Below are positions 34,341 through 43,537 of a stretch of 64,000 nt of DNA, piece after piece. How positions within the stretch are numbered: position 1 is the stretch's first letter; every line of letters starts with the position of its first letter. Below the pieces are notes generated by a model. That model was not told the origin of the DNA and ran no database searches. It saw nothing but the letters and a program-made list of their open reading frames with translations. Location of the stretch: NCBI GenBank assembly GCA_965222445.1, contig CBDCTY010000002.1:1302001-1366000 (forward strand), in the 5' to 3' direction. This DNA comes from GCA-958296115 sp965222445. GTDB lineage: Bacteria > Chloroflexota > Dehalococcoidia > Lucifugimonadales > CAJWER01. A program made the translations under genes and the position numbers.

Positions 34341-35495
34341 TTAGCCGCGGGGCAGCGGCAGGCCCACCTCTTCGCCCCGGGCGGCTGAGATGAACCCGCC
34401 CAGTATCACCTCGGACAGCGACGCGGCGCGCTTCGCGTTCATGTCCGGCTGGACGCCGTCGTCGATCGCCTTCACGAACGCCGCCACGTCGTCGGCCATC
34501 ACGTTGCGCGAGCCCAGCGACACCCACCTCTGCTTGGGCAACGGTGCGTATGCGGGATGCGACGCGCCCCACATGCCCATCGGGTCGTACGGGTCCACCG
34601 CGGGCTGCACGAAGTCGGGCTCGTTGTTGTACACCTCGACGCGCAGGGCGAACGGGTCGAAGCTCATCGTCCCCTCCGTGCCCACGACGACGACCTTCTG
34701 CGGGCCGCTGAGTGGGTGGCTCATCCACCCGAACCGGCCGCCAAGTACGGTCGCCGTCACGCCGCCTTCCAGCATCGTCATCATCACGCCGAAGTCCTCG
34801 ACGCCCGCGCCCATGTGCTCGGCAAAAAAGTAGTTGCCCGTGTGGCCCAGCACCGACTCGAAGCCGAGCCCGCCCGTGACCTCGTGGATGAAGCCCAGGC
34901 TGTAGATGCCCACGTCGAACATCTCCCGCTTGGCCTCCAGGTACGTGTACCGGTCCAGCTCCTCGCTCTCCCTGCGCACCGTGCCCTTGGGGACCGAGCC
35001 CGCGCGCCCCTTCGAGAAGACGTTCTCGGCGTGGATCGCCCGGAGCTCGCCGATCTCGCCCGCCTGCACCGCGCGCTTGGCGTCCTGCACCCACCCGGCG
35101 AGGTTCTGGGTGAACATCTGCGTCACGACGCCCGTCCGCTCCGCCGCCGACACCATCATGTCCAGGTCCGCCACCGTGCCCGCCATGGGCTTGTCCAGGT
35201 AGACGTGCTTGCCGGCGTCCATCGCCCTGGCCGCCACTATGCCGCGCCGCTCCACCGCCGGGGTCGAGCTGACGATGTGGACGTCGTCCCGGGCCAGCGC
35301 CTCGTCCAGGTCCGCGATGTGCGGCAGGCCCAGGTCGTCCGCGAGCTCCTGGTACTGGCCGACGCGGCCCTCCGGGTCGCCCTTCTCGCTCGCCACCGCC
35401 ACCAGCTCGCAGTCGGGGTGCGCCGCGAATACGTCGGCGTGGCTCTGCTGGTGTGTGCGCTTCGCGCCCGCTAACAGGACTCCGTACTTGCTCAT
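34341..35495 (-). CDS. Gfo/Idh/MocA-family oxidoreductase
   Basis: The 384-residue NAD(P)-dependent enzyme has an N-terminal Rossmann half, the conserved DKPMAGTVADLD segment (about 120-131) and a C-terminal beta-sheet substrate half. Substrates in this family are sugars or cyclitols. It starts 4 bp after the end of a small protein gene (35,500-35,850) on the same strand, so the two are an operon. Confidence 0.9.
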   Translation of the reverse strand: MSKYGVLLAGAKRTHQQSHADVFAAHPDCELVAVASEKGDPEGRVGQYQELADDLGLPHIADLDEALARDDVHIVSSTPAVERRGIVAARAMDAGKHVYLDKPMAGTVADLDMMVSAAERTGVVTQMFTQNLAGWVQDAKRAVQAGEIGELRAIHAENVFSKGRAGSVPKGTVRRESEELDRYTYLEAKREMFDVGIYSLGFIHEVTGGLGFESVLGHTGNYFFAEHMGAGVEDFGVMMTMLEGGVTATVLGGRFGWMSHPLSGPQKVVVVGTEGTMSFDPFALRVEVYNNEPDFVQPAVDPYDPMGMWGASHPAYAPLPKQRWVSLGSRNVMADDVAAFVKAIDDGVQPDMNAKRAASLSEVILGGFISAARGEEVGLPLPRG

Positions 35496-35499
35496 AGCC

Positions 35500-35850
35500 T
35501 CACGCTCGGTGGTAGAGTGTGCCGCGGCTGCCGACGACCATCAGGTCGATGTCCGCCGTGCCGCCCCCGCCGGTGGCGCTCACCGTGACCAGCGCCGCCT
35601 GGCCCGTGTCCCAGGTCGACATCTCGGTCAGGTACACGCCGCTGCCCTCGCCCCGCCGTGTGCTCGTGGCCGCGGGACTCCCGAACCAGGACTCCCCCAT
35701 CGACGCCAGCGCCTCCAGCGACGAGTCCAGCGACCCGCCGTCCGGCGCACGCGCGACGCAGCGTATGAACTGCGGCTGCCCCAGCCTCTCCGCGTCTATG
35801 GCCTCCTGCACGACCCGCTGCAGGGCCTCCAGATGGTCTGCCATCGTCAT
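35500..35850 (-). CDS. hypothetical protein paired with the oxidoreductase
   Basis: The 116-residue product begins MTMADHLEALQRVVQEAIDA. Its C-terminal half is beta-rich (DIDLMVVGSRGTLYHRA), resembling the end of a Gfo/Idh domain. It may be a small accessory subunit of the adjacent enzyme. An alternative ATG lies two codons later. No family was recognised. Confidence 0.6.
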   Translation of the reverse strand: MTMADHLEALQRVVQEAIDAERLGQPQFIRCVARAPDGGSLDSSLEALASMGESWFGSPAATSTRRGEGSGVYLTEMSTWDTGQAALVTVSATGGGGTADIDLMVVGSRGTLYHRA

Positions 35851-35903
35851 CTCCAGCCTACCGGTCTGAGGCGAACATTAGCACAGACAGGTGTTGGAGG
35901 CTA

Positions 35904-36176
35904 GTGCCCATCGAGGGCCCCCCGGAAAAGATGGAGGACAGGCCGCCTACGGACGATGGCATGAACGTTCAAAGAACCGCCCGGCCGATGTCAGGCGGGT
36001 ACCTGCTCGTACGAGAAATCGGGAATCGCCATGCGCTCGCTGGCGTGCTCCATGGTCATGGCGCAGAGCCTGCCCCCGCTGTCAAGATCGAGGAGGGTGT
36101 TCGCTGGATCCACTCGATTTCGATGAATGCGCGGTGGTGGACTGTTCATTTGTCATGGGCCTCGAATCCTACATGA
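35904..36176 (+). CDS. doubtful small protein between oxidoreductase and methylase
   Basis: A GTG at 35904 opens a 90-residue frame ending HSISMNARWWTVHLSWASNPT. Its GGAGG site is only 3 nt away, too close, and no family is seen. The segment VKIEEGVRWIHSISMNARWW looks protein-like, so a short gene is possible. Otherwise the 35,870-36,235 stretch is non-coding. Confidence 0.25.
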   Translation: MPIEGPPEKMEDRPPTDDGMNVQRTARPMSGGYLLVREIGNRHALAGVLHGHGAEPAPAVKIEEGVRWIHSISMNARWWTVHLSWASNPT

Positions 36177-36199
36177 CAACGAATGCCGGATAGTCGGCC

Positions 36200-36271
36200 T
36201 TGACACCGTCTCTGTGTTAGTCCAGTATAGAACGCATGTTTGTGCAACGGCACCTGTCCCTAGGGTATACT
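36200..36271 (+). promoter_or_regulatory. candidate promoters for the methylase gene
   Basis: A perfect TTGACA at 36200-36205 precedes TATAGA at 36226-36231, with a long 20-bp spacer. A good -10 box, TATACT, lies at 36266-36271, 28 bp before the methylase start. Either could drive the restriction-modification genes. Spacing is non-ideal, so confidence is low. Confidence 0.35.
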
Positions 36272-36298
36272 CCCGTACAGGAAAGGGACCAAGAACCG

Positions 36299-37162
36299 AT
36301 GACCTCCTTTGATGTCTCGTCGATCCCTGCTGCCAACGTAGCTACGGTGCCTCAACGAAGCCCGCTGCGGTATCCAGGTGGCAAGACTTGGCTAGTCCCA
36401 CACGTGAGAAGGTGGCTCCTAGCCGGTTCCCACCCAGTGCCTCTCATCGTCGAGCCGTTCGCCGGCGGCGGCATCGTGTCATTGACCGCGGTCATGGAAG
36501 GCCTAGCCGACCGAGCGTTCATGGTCGAGATCGACCGAGACGTCTCTGCATTCTGGCGTGCCGCGCTGGAGCACGGCGCCCAGCTAGTGCAGCGAGTTGT
36601 CAATTTCACTCCAGACCGGACCAGCGTAGAGCGACTTTCTGTAGACGCGCCTATTGACGTACTGGATCATGGCTTCAGGACGCTAATCCTGAACAGGACA
36701 CGTCGCGGCGGTGTGCTTGCACCTGGAGCATCGCTGACGAAACGTGGCGAGAACGGCAACGGGATAACATCGCGCTGGTACCCGGATACACTGGCGAAGC
36801 GGCTGCGAGACATATCAGCACACTCAGAACGCCTGCTGTTCTGTGAGGGCGACGGGGTGAACATGCTGGAGTTGCTCGCCGACAAGAGTGATGTAAGCTT
36901 CTTTGTCGATCCTCCATACACGGCTGGTGGAGGGAAGCGGGCCGGCACCCGACTGTACACGCACAACGTCGTCGACCATGCGCGGATATTTCGAGTGCTG
37001 GCCAAAAGCGAGGCCGATTTCCTGATGACCTACGATTGCTCTTCAGAGATTGAGTCGCTGGTACGGGCACACGGGTTCGAGGTAGCCGTTGTGGAGATGA
37101 AGAACGGTCACCACGCTAGGGTGCCTGAACTTCTCATCACGAGGGACAGGCTGTTCACATGA
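36299..37162 (+). CDS. DNA adenine methyltransferase, D12 class
   Basis: This 287-residue N6-adenine methylase has PLRYPGGK (22-29) binding the cofactor, EPFAGGG (52-58) as motif I, and catalytic DPPY at 204-207. The start at 36299 (MTSFDVSSIP) is preferred because the longer frame begins at the promoter. The next gene downstream is a NotI-family endonuclease, so this is the modification half of a type II restriction system, separated from it only by a family C element. Confidence 0.92.
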   Translation: MTSFDVSSIPAANVATVPQRSPLRYPGGKTWLVPHVRRWLLAGSHPVPLIVEPFAGGGIVSLTAVMEGLADRAFMVEIDRDVSAFWRAALEHGAQLVQRVVNFTPDRTSVERLSVDAPIDVLDHGFRTLILNRTRRGGVLAPGASLTKRGENGNGITSRWYPDTLAKRLRDISAHSERLLFCEGDGVNMLELLADKSDVSFFVDPPYTAGGGKRAGTRLYTHNVVDHARIFRVLAKSEADFLMTYDCSSEIESLVRAHGFEVAVVEMKNGHHARVPELLITRDRLFT

Positions 37163-37202
37163 GCCGGTACGGTATCGCTGAGTGGTATGGTCGACCATTC
37201 TT

Positions 37203-37328
37203 ATACCATTTCGTTTTGAGCGCGCCGTAAAGCCGTCATTCCCGCGAAGAGCCTGCCCCGTACTCGATACGGGGCGGGAACCCACTCCCTGGCCGCACAT
37301 ATACGGCGGCATCACGGTGACTTGGTAT
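37203..37328. mobile_element. miniature element, family C, copy 4 (long form)
   Basis: It is a 126-bp unit with ends ATACCATTTCG and TGACTTGGTAT. It includes the CCCCGTA...TACGGGG hairpin cassette in its palindrome and lies between the methylase and the endonuclease. Its right end abuts the endonuclease frame, and a TTG within the terminal repeat is in frame with it. Confidence 0.85.
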
Positions 37329-37333
37329 TACCC

Positions 37334-38137
37334 TTGACACCCGCCCAGCGTCGAGAATTGGCTGAGATAGCCCAAGGCGAGGCCAAGCGCAATCCGGCGT
37401 GTCCGTTCCGAGCCATACGGTGCAACAAGAGGGGCGGCGTTTGCACAATCCAACCATACACAGAGGACAATGGCCGAATTGGGAAGGTGGACGGCGATCC
37501 TGTGATTGTCTGCCCGGAACGTTTTGGGCAAGACCGCGTGATACTGGCTTGGCTCGCTGAGATAGTTGGCTTCTCGACCGAAGAAACGATGGTTGCCCGT
37601 GAAATCCCCTTCATGCCCAGCAACGATACTTCCAAACCTGCTGGAAAGATCGACTTGGTGGTTGCTGCAGACCGCCACGAGCTACGTTGGTTCGGACTGG
37701 AGATTCAGGCTGTCTACTTCTCTGGGCCTGCCATGACTTCGGAGTTCATAGAACTGGAGCGGGACGACCAAGATCGACCACCTTATCCTCGGGAAACGCG
37801 TCGTCCAGATTGGAGATCGTCGGGTGCCAAGCGACTCATGCCCCAACTGCAGATCAAGGGGCCAACTCTCCGCCGTTGGCATTCCAAGATCGCCGTTGCG
37901 GTTGACCGCCCATTCTTCAAGTCGCTTGGTGGCCCTTCGGACTCGCCGAGCCGAGACTTAGACTCAGGGGACGTCATATGGCTCGTTCCTGAGCTCACTG
38001 ATGGAAGGATCGCGCGCGGGCACTGGGAGGTCTTGACCTTGGAGGCGTCCACCGCCAAGCTCCTGTCTGCCGCTCCGATTCCTAGAGGCGACTTTGAGGA
38101 CATCCTCCGTGCCAAGCTACAGCCACTGGTCGAATAG
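37334..38137 (+). CDS. NotI-family type II restriction endonuclease
   Basis: The product has about 267 residues from a TTG at 37334. It has the NotI-type iron-binding Cys4 cluster: CPF (C23), C30, GVC (C37) and VCPERF (C60). The nuclease core shows D107 in KIDLVVAA and E123-I-Q125 in GLEIQAVYFSG; NotI also has EIQ there. It lies downstream of a D12 adenine methylase. No good ribosome site precedes the TTG, because the family C element occupies that place. Native starts may have been lost or replaced. Recognition sequence cannot be read from the protein. Confidence 0.8.
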   Translation: MTPAQRRELAEIAQGEAKRNPACPFRAIRCNKRGGVCTIQPYTEDNGRIGKVDGDPVIVCPERFGQDRVILAWLAEIVGFSTEETMVAREIPFMPSNDTSKPAGKIDLVVAADRHELRWFGLEIQAVYFSGPAMTSEFIELERDDQDRPPYPRETRRPDWRSSGAKRLMPQLQIKGPTLRRWHSKIAVAVDRPFFKSLGGPSDSPSRDLDSGDVIWLVPELTDGRIARGHWEVLTLEASTAKLLSAAPIPRGDFEDILRAKLQPLVE

Positions 38138-38281
38138 CAGTTCTCACTACGAACCTCCCTGAGTAGACACTCGCGTGCTGAACCGGCCCTCACGTTTGAC
38201 CATGCCGCCGCGTAGTTGCTAGACTGGGACTAAGCGCAAGCTACGGACGGTGCGCCAGCGCCGTCTGTTTCGGAGAGCTGC

Positions 38282-40615
38282 ATGATCACACACCCCATCA
38301 CACGTGCGGTAGCGGCAGTCGCCGTGGCCGCCCTGCTCGCCCTGGTGGCGGCGCCCGACCCGGTGCGCGCCGACGGCTCGTGGGAGTCCATCGGCCCCAC
38401 GGGCGGCTTCGCCTGGTCGCTTGTCGCCTCGCCCGCGTTCGCCACCGACGGCACGGTCTTCGCAGGCACGGACGGCCGCGGCGTCCTGAAGTCCATCGAC
38501 AAGGGGTCCACCTGGCGCAGGATCGGCAGCAGGACCCTGGGAAGGGTGATCGCGGCTATAGTCGTGTCGCCCGCGTTCGATACAGACGGCACGGTCTTTG
38601 CCGGCGGCCCCAGCGGCGTCTACCGCTCGACCGACGGCGGCGGACGGTGGGAGCAGGTCAACGAGGGGCTCGACAACCCCAAGGTGGTCGCGCTCGCCAT
38701 ATCGCCCGCTTTCTCCGAGGACTCCGCACTCTTCGCAGGTACGACCGACGGCGTGTTCATGTCCACGGACGGCGGCAGATCGTGGAGCGCCGCCGACACG
38801 GGCCTCACAGGGACGACCGTACTCTCCCTTGGGATCTCCCCAAGATTCCAGAGCGACTCTACCATCTTTGCAGGCCTCATCGGCAGACGGATCGGGCAGT
38901 CCTTCGGCGGCGGTGACTTTACGACCCCGGACGGCGGACTCTACCGCTCCACCGACGGCGGCAGCACGTGGACCGAGATCGACGAACGCTTCCGGGAAGT
39001 ATCCCCCGTTGCGATCAGCCTCTCACCCAACTTTGGCGCCGACTCCACAGCCTTCGTGGGAACACTCCATAGCGGCATTCTGCGCTCCACCGACGGCGGC
39101 AGCACGTGGAGCAAGGTCAACGAGGGCCTGACCTTCGAACGCTTCCCCGCCGTGGAGTTCTCACCCGCCTTCCAGTCCGATTCCACCGTCTTCGCGGGCA
39201 CCTACGGGGTGATCTTCCGCTCGGTCGACGGCGGCAACTCCTGGCAGCAGCTCAACGAAGAGCGGTCCATTTCGGACAGCCGCGTGCAGGGGCTGGCCGT
39301 CTCGCCGGCCTACGCCACCGACCTCACGCTGTTCGCGGGAGCGGGCACCGGCGGCATCCTGCGCTCCACCGACGGCGGCGACTCCTGGCAGCAGATCACC
39401 AAGGGCATCACCGGCATCACCACCGTCAGAAGCGTTGCCCTCGCCCCGAACTTCGCGTCGGACTCGACCCTCTTCTTCTCCACCTCCGAAGGAGGCGTCT
39501 CGAGGTCGCCGGACGGCGGCGGCACCTGGCAGGAGATCACGAAGGGCCTCGCCGCCGGCGCGGAGCAGGACTGGCTCCTACCCGACGTGTGGACCATCGA
39601 CGTTTCGCCAGACTACGCCACCGACTCGACAGTGCTGCTCGGCACGTCGAGGGGCGTCTTTAGAACGAACGACAGCGGCGACGACTGGGAGCGGCTCGAT
39701 GTCGGAGGACTGGATGCCGGCGGCACGGAGTGGCCCTTCCCTGCGGTGGCCTTCTCGCCGGACTACGCCGCCGACAGCACGGTCTTCGTTGGCGGTGGAT
39801 TGGGCGTCCTCCGGTCGTACGACGGCGGCGACACCTGGGAAGGCCCCGTGGGGCTGGAGGGTGGGTCGGTCTGGGAGCTCGCGCCATCGCCAGAATTCGC
39901 GACCGACGGGACGCTGTTCGCAGCTACGATATCGGACGGTGTCTTCCGGTCCGTGGACGGCGGCCTCTCATGGGAAGCCGTCAACAACGGCCTAGACGGA
40001 CTCCGCGTCCAGGCCATCGAGGTATCACCCGCGTTCGGGACCGACTCGACCCTGTTCGCAGGGACCACTGCCGGCCTTTACAAGTCCACCGACGGGGGCG
40101 GCTCATGGGCCCGCCTGCGCAACGGACTCAGGGACGGTTCGACCTTCTTCGCCCTCGCCCTGTCTCCGAATTTCGCCAGCGACAGCACCGTCTTCGTCGG
40201 CACCGACGCCGACGGCGTACTCCGGTCGGACGACGCCGGCGAATCCTGGCAGCCCGTCAACCACGGCCTGCGGACCCTGGGGATCTCGTCGCTGGCCGTC
40301 CCGAACAGCTACGGGGATACATCCCAGCTCTTCGTCGGCACGGCGAGGTCAGGGCTGTTCAGGGGAGCCTCCCTCGAGGTCGGCCCCTTCTTCGAACCCA
40401 CGCAGCAGGCGGCAAGGCCCGGCCAGTACACCCTGATCGGCTGGCTCCTTGTAGCAGCAACGGCGGTCGTGGTCGTGCTCCTTTTCTTCGCATACAGATT
40501 GGGTCGCCGGTTTCTTGGGCGCCGCCGCCGCCCCAGGGACCGAGCGGGATGGGGCGGTGCCCTGGGATCCCAAAGTAGCGGCGGGGAACCCGCAGGCGGC
40601 AGCACGGGGGAGTGA
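38282..40615 (+). CDS. exported Asp-box (BNR) repeat beta-propeller protein with C-terminal anchor
   Basis: The 777-residue protein has a signal peptide (residues 1-31), then about a dozen repeats of about 50-60 residues. Each carries an RSTDGGxTW Asp-box and a conserved SPAFATDGTVFAGT-like strand. A membrane helix (LIGWLLVAATAVVVVLLFF) and an arginine-rich tail end it, so the propeller is outside the cell. Such sortilin/VPS10-like folds bind ligands or glycans. No catalytic residues are apparent. Confidence 0.9.
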   Translation: MITHPITRAVAAVAVAALLALVAAPDPVRADGSWESIGPTGGFAWSLVASPAFATDGTVFAGTDGRGVLKSIDKGSTWRRIGSRTLGRVIAAIVVSPAFDTDGTVFAGGPSGVYRSTDGGGRWEQVNEGLDNPKVVALAISPAFSEDSALFAGTTDGVFMSTDGGRSWSAADTGLTGTTVLSLGISPRFQSDSTIFAGLIGRRIGQSFGGGDFTTPDGGLYRSTDGGSTWTEIDERFREVSPVAISLSPNFGADSTAFVGTLHSGILRSTDGGSTWSKVNEGLTFERFPAVEFSPAFQSDSTVFAGTYGVIFRSVDGGNSWQQLNEERSISDSRVQGLAVSPAYATDLTLFAGAGTGGILRSTDGGDSWQQITKGITGITTVRSVALAPNFASDSTLFFSTSEGGVSRSPDGGGTWQEITKGLAAGAEQDWLLPDVWTIDVSPDYATDSTVLLGTSRGVFRTNDSGDDWERLDVGGLDAGGTEWPFPAVAFSPDYAADSTVFVGGGLGVLRSYDGGDTWEGPVGLEGGSVWELAPSPEFATDGTLFAATISDGVFRSVDGGLSWEAVNNGLDGLRVQAIEVSPAFGTDSTLFAGTTAGLYKSTDGGGSWARLRNGLRDGSTFFALALSPNFASDSTVFVGTDADGVLRSDDAGESWQPVNHGLRTLGISSLAVPNSYGDTSQLFVGTARSGLFRGASLEVGPFFEPTQQAARPGQYTLIGWLLVAATAVVVVLLFFAYRLGRRFLGRRRRPRDRAGWGGALGSQSSGGEPAGGSTGE

Positions 40616-40807
40616 GACCCCAGTCGACCCGCTAACCCACTCGGCCCAGGTAGCGTTCTATCTGATAACAGCGCGTGAAGAAGTATCCGAAATACGTTGA
40701 CGACTATTGAATCGCCTTGCTAGAATTGCGCGTCATACATTTTGATTCGTGCGTCGTAATTCATGCAAAGCAGGCGCACTGAACTTGAGATAAGGAGCAA
40801 AGGAGAG

Positions 40808-41068
40808 ATGGAAACGTCTATTGCATCATCCGCCGCGGTAGCCGAGCCGGAAGTCCAGGAGGCCCCCGCCTGCCTGCACCAGTGGATGGTAGCCACTCCG
40901 AACGGCCCCTCGAGCACGGGCACCTGCCTGATGTGCGGCAGTGAGAAGGAATTCCCCAACTACATCGAGGGCTCGGCCTGGGGCTACGACATATCCGTGG
41001 AGCAGCTCGCCAGGAGCTCACGGATCAACGTGCGTCAAGAGCCCGTTATCGAGGACGACTACGAGTAG
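40808..41068 (+). CDS. small protein with CxxC zinc-ribbon-like motif
   Basis: The 86-residue product starts METSIASSAAVAEPE after an AAGGAG site. It contains CLHQWMVATPNGPSSTGTC, then CGSEKEFPNY, with a CLMC pair that could bind a metal. The C-terminus is acidic (VIEDDYE). No family name is known to me. Confidence 0.7.
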   Translation: METSIASSAAVAEPEVQEAPACLHQWMVATPNGPSSTGTCLMCGSEKEFPNYIEGSAWGYDISVEQLARSSRINVRQEPVIEDDYE

Positions 41069-41133
41069 GGAACAGCGCGCCCAACGGTGAACCAGGCGCC
41101 GCAGCCTTAGAGCGCGGCGCCTGCCCGGGCCGC

Positions 41134-41898
41134 TCACCTGAACAGATCGGTCGAGCGGTCTCGCAGCAGGCCCCCGGAGCCCCTGCCCCCGGACAGATAC
41201 GGATGGCCCCGCACAATAGCTGCGGGCACCGCGTCCACCTTCCCCATCACCAGCTCGGCCGCTGACGCGATCTCGTCGACCTCGGCGATATTCGTCACGG
41301 CCATCACCTTGCCCGAGGAGTCGGACGCTCCCCGGTAGTCCCTGAAGGACTCCATCCCGGACACGCCGACCGCGAAGTTCACCTGCCCCTCCCTCCACGG
41401 TCTGCCGAACGTGTCCGTGATCACGACCGGTGCGTCGACGCCGGTCGCGCGCAGTATCTGCTCTCGAATCGCCCCGGCCGACCGGTCCGGGTCCTCGGGC
41501 AGAAGCGACACCATCCCTTCGCCCGGCACGTTGGACGCGTCGACGCCCGCGTTGGCGCATATGAAGCCGTGATGCGTCTCGGTGATCAGGATGCCCCTCG
41601 CGGCGTCGGAGCGGACGATGCTGCGGCTCTGCCCGAGCACCACCTCGACCAACCTGGGGTCCCGGCCGCTCTGCCGCGCGAATTCCTGCGCGAAACGCGA
41701 GGGCGTGACGTCGTTGAGGTCGACGAGCATGCCCTCGGCCTTCGAGACGGCCTTCTGCGTAACGACCGCGATATCGCCCGCCTGCAGAGGCGTGCCCTGC
41801 GCCCGGCATGCGCCCGCCACGATCTCGCCGAGTCGAGCGCCGGGCTCTATCTCGGGCAGGCCTGTCACCCCTATGACCTCGATACGCGGCACCGTCAT
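41134..41898 (-). CDS. cofE: coenzyme F420-0:L-glutamate ligase
   Basis: This GTP-dependent enzyme adds gamma-linked glutamates to the deazaflavin F420. The 254 residues show VVTQKAVSKAEG near the N-terminus, ILITETHHGFICANAGVD and VITDTFGRPWREGQVNFAVG, all of the CofE/FbiB N-terminal family. It stands alone, without other F420 genes nearby. It is divergent from the CitE-like gene at 41,964. Confidence 0.92.
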   Translation of the reverse strand: MTVPRIEVIGVTGLPEIEPGARLGEIVAGACRAQGTPLQAGDIAVVTQKAVSKAEGMLVDLNDVTPSRFAQEFARQSGRDPRLVEVVLGQSRSIVRSDAARGILITETHHGFICANAGVDASNVPGEGMVSLLPEDPDRSAGAIREQILRATGVDAPVVITDTFGRPWREGQVNFAVGVSGMESFRDYRGASDSSGKVMAVTNIAEVDEIASAAELVMGKVDAVPAAIVRGHPYLSGGRGSGGLLRDRSTDLFR

Positions 41899-41963
41899 GC
41901 TGGGTATGTAACCACGCCGTTTCCGGGGGTGTCAATCCGCGCATGGTATACTTGGCAGCCGCC

Positions 41964-42833
41964 ATGAGACCGCTGCGCAGCCCGCTGTTCGTGCCCGGGA
42001 ACAACCCCAGGATGCTCCGCAAGGCGTTGGGCCTCGCGCCGGACGCCTTCGTGCCGGACATGGAAGACGCCGTGCCCTGGAGCGAGAAGGAGCGGGGCCG
42101 CACGACCGTCGCCTCATTCCTCCCCGAGCTCATCGGGACGGGCAGGGCGGTCATCCCGCGCGTCAACGCCTCCGACTCCGGCCTCATCGAGCAGGACCTC
42201 GCGGTCGCCGTAATGCCGGGCGTGTTCGGGATCACCGTCGGCAAGACCGCCTCGGCCGGCGAGGTCGCAGCTATAGGAGACACGATCGGCAGGCTGGAGA
42301 TCGAACGGGGCATGGACCCGGGCAGCGTCGTCCTCATACCCTGGATCGAGTCCGCCATGGCCGTGGTGAACGCATACGAGATATGCTCGGCGCCGCGAGT
42401 CGCAGCCGTCGCGTTCGGCGCGGAGGACCTCGCCAACGATATGATGATCGAGCGCACCGAGAGCGGAGACGAGGTCGCGTACGCCCGCAGCGCCGTATGC
42501 ACTGCGGCCCGGGCCGCGGGCGTGCCGGCAATCGACACGCCCTACGTGAGGTTCCGCGACGAGGACGGCCTGCGCCGCGACTGCGCCTCCGCCAGGCGCT
42601 TCGGCTTCAAGGGCAAGTTCGCCATTCATCCGTCCCAGATCGACCCGATAAACGACAGCTTTAACCCGATGCCGTCCGAAGTCGCGTGGGCCAGCCGCAT
42701 CGTGTCCGCCTTCGATGAAGCCGAGCGGGCAGGTACCGGCGCGGTATCGGTCGACGGAAGCATGGTAGACGCGCCCGTAGTCAAGAGAGCCCGCGGCATT
42801 CTCGAGCTCGCGGGCCGCGCGGGGCCATCTTGA
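41964..42833 (+). CDS. HpcH/HpaI aldolase / CitE-like lyase
   Basis: The 289-residue TIM-barrel enzyme of the citrate-lyase-beta type shows SPLFVPGNNPRM, a PDMEDAV metal site, the IPWIESA strand and GFKGKFAIHPSQI. Substrates in the family are CoA-thioesters such as malyl-CoA or citramalyl-CoA. A TATACT box lies at 41947-41952, only about 10 bp upstream of the start codon, so the mRNA may be nearly leaderless. A short open frame before ATG 41964 is ignored. Confidence 0.88.
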   Translation: MRPLRSPLFVPGNNPRMLRKALGLAPDAFVPDMEDAVPWSEKERGRTTVASFLPELIGTGRAVIPRVNASDSGLIEQDLAVAVMPGVFGITVGKTASAGEVAAIGDTIGRLEIERGMDPGSVVLIPWIESAMAVVNAYEICSAPRVAAVAFGAEDLANDMMIERTESGDEVAYARSAVCTAARAAGVPAIDTPYVRFRDEDGLRRDCASARRFGFKGKFAIHPSQIDPINDSFNPMPSEVAWASRIVSAFDEAERAGTGAVSVDGSMVDAPVVKRARGILELAGRAGPS

Positions 42834-42963
42834 GGAAAACCTAAAGGCATTCCGACAAGCTCGACACGAGCGGCGCTATACAACTCCGTCGTTCCCGCGC
42901 AGAGCCTGCCCCGTACCCGATACGGGGCGGGAACCCATCCCCGGTGAGCGGGAGCAGTTGCTA

Positions 42964-43088
42964 ATACCAATTCATTTTGAGCGCGCCGTAAAGCCGTCAT
43001 TCCCGCGAAGAGCCTGCCCCCGAGCAGTCGGGGGCGGGAACCCACTCCCTGGCCGCACATATACGGCGGCATCACGGTGACTTGGTAT
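42964..43088. mobile_element. miniature element, family C, copy 5 (long form)
   Basis: It is a 125-bp unit with ends ATACCAATTCA and TGACTTGGTAT, flanked by TA. It has a CCCCCGAGCAGTCGGGGG hairpin in its cassette. A second partial hairpin repeat (GTTCCCGCGC...GGGGCGGGAAC) lies just upstream at 42,890-42,940. The whole 42,834-43,148 gap is occupied by these repeats. Confidence 0.85.
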
Positions 43089-43148
43089 AAGAAGCTTGTC
43101 GAAGGGCAATTCTAGGCCAGATGGCCTTGGGATAGTTTGGGAGAACCG

Positions 43149-43514
43149 TTGCCGCAGGACAAAATCGAACTGAAGGAGATGACCTTCTACGGCTTCCACG
43201 GCGTCAACCCGGCGGAAAAGGAGCTGGGTCAGCGGTTCGTGGTGGACGTCGACCTCTTCCGCGACCTCACCAAGGCGGGGCAGACCGACGACCTGGGCGA
43301 TACGGTCGACTACTCGGAGGTCTACCGTGCGGTCAGGGACGTGGTCGAGGGGCCGAGCCGCAACCTGCTGGAGAGCGTCGCCTCCGCCATCGCCGAGCGC
43401 ATCCTGACAGCCCACGACATAGAGGCTGTGAGAGTCCGGGTCAGGAAGCCCGAGGTCCCGATGAAGGGCAGCATCCTGACCCACGCGGCCGTCGAGATAT
43501 TCCGCGAGGCCTAG
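43149..43514 (+). CDS. folB: dihydroneopterin aldolase
   Basis: This folate-pathway aldolase of about 121 residues shows the FYGFHGVNPAEKELGQRF start, the catalytic tyrosine and glutamate region DYSEVYRAVRDVVEG, and the final RVRKPEVPM motif. The TTG at 43149 has a GGGAGA site seven bases upstream; an earlier in-frame TTG at 43137 is possible. The family C element ends 60 bp before it. No other folate gene lies nearby. Confidence 0.9.
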   Translation: MPQDKIELKEMTFYGFHGVNPAEKELGQRFVVDVDLFRDLTKAGQTDDLGDTVDYSEVYRAVRDVVEGPSRNLLESVASAIAERILTAHDIEAVRVRVRKPEVPMKGSILTHAAVEIFREA

Positions 43515-43537
43515 GCCCCTACCCCCGGGCGCAAGCC

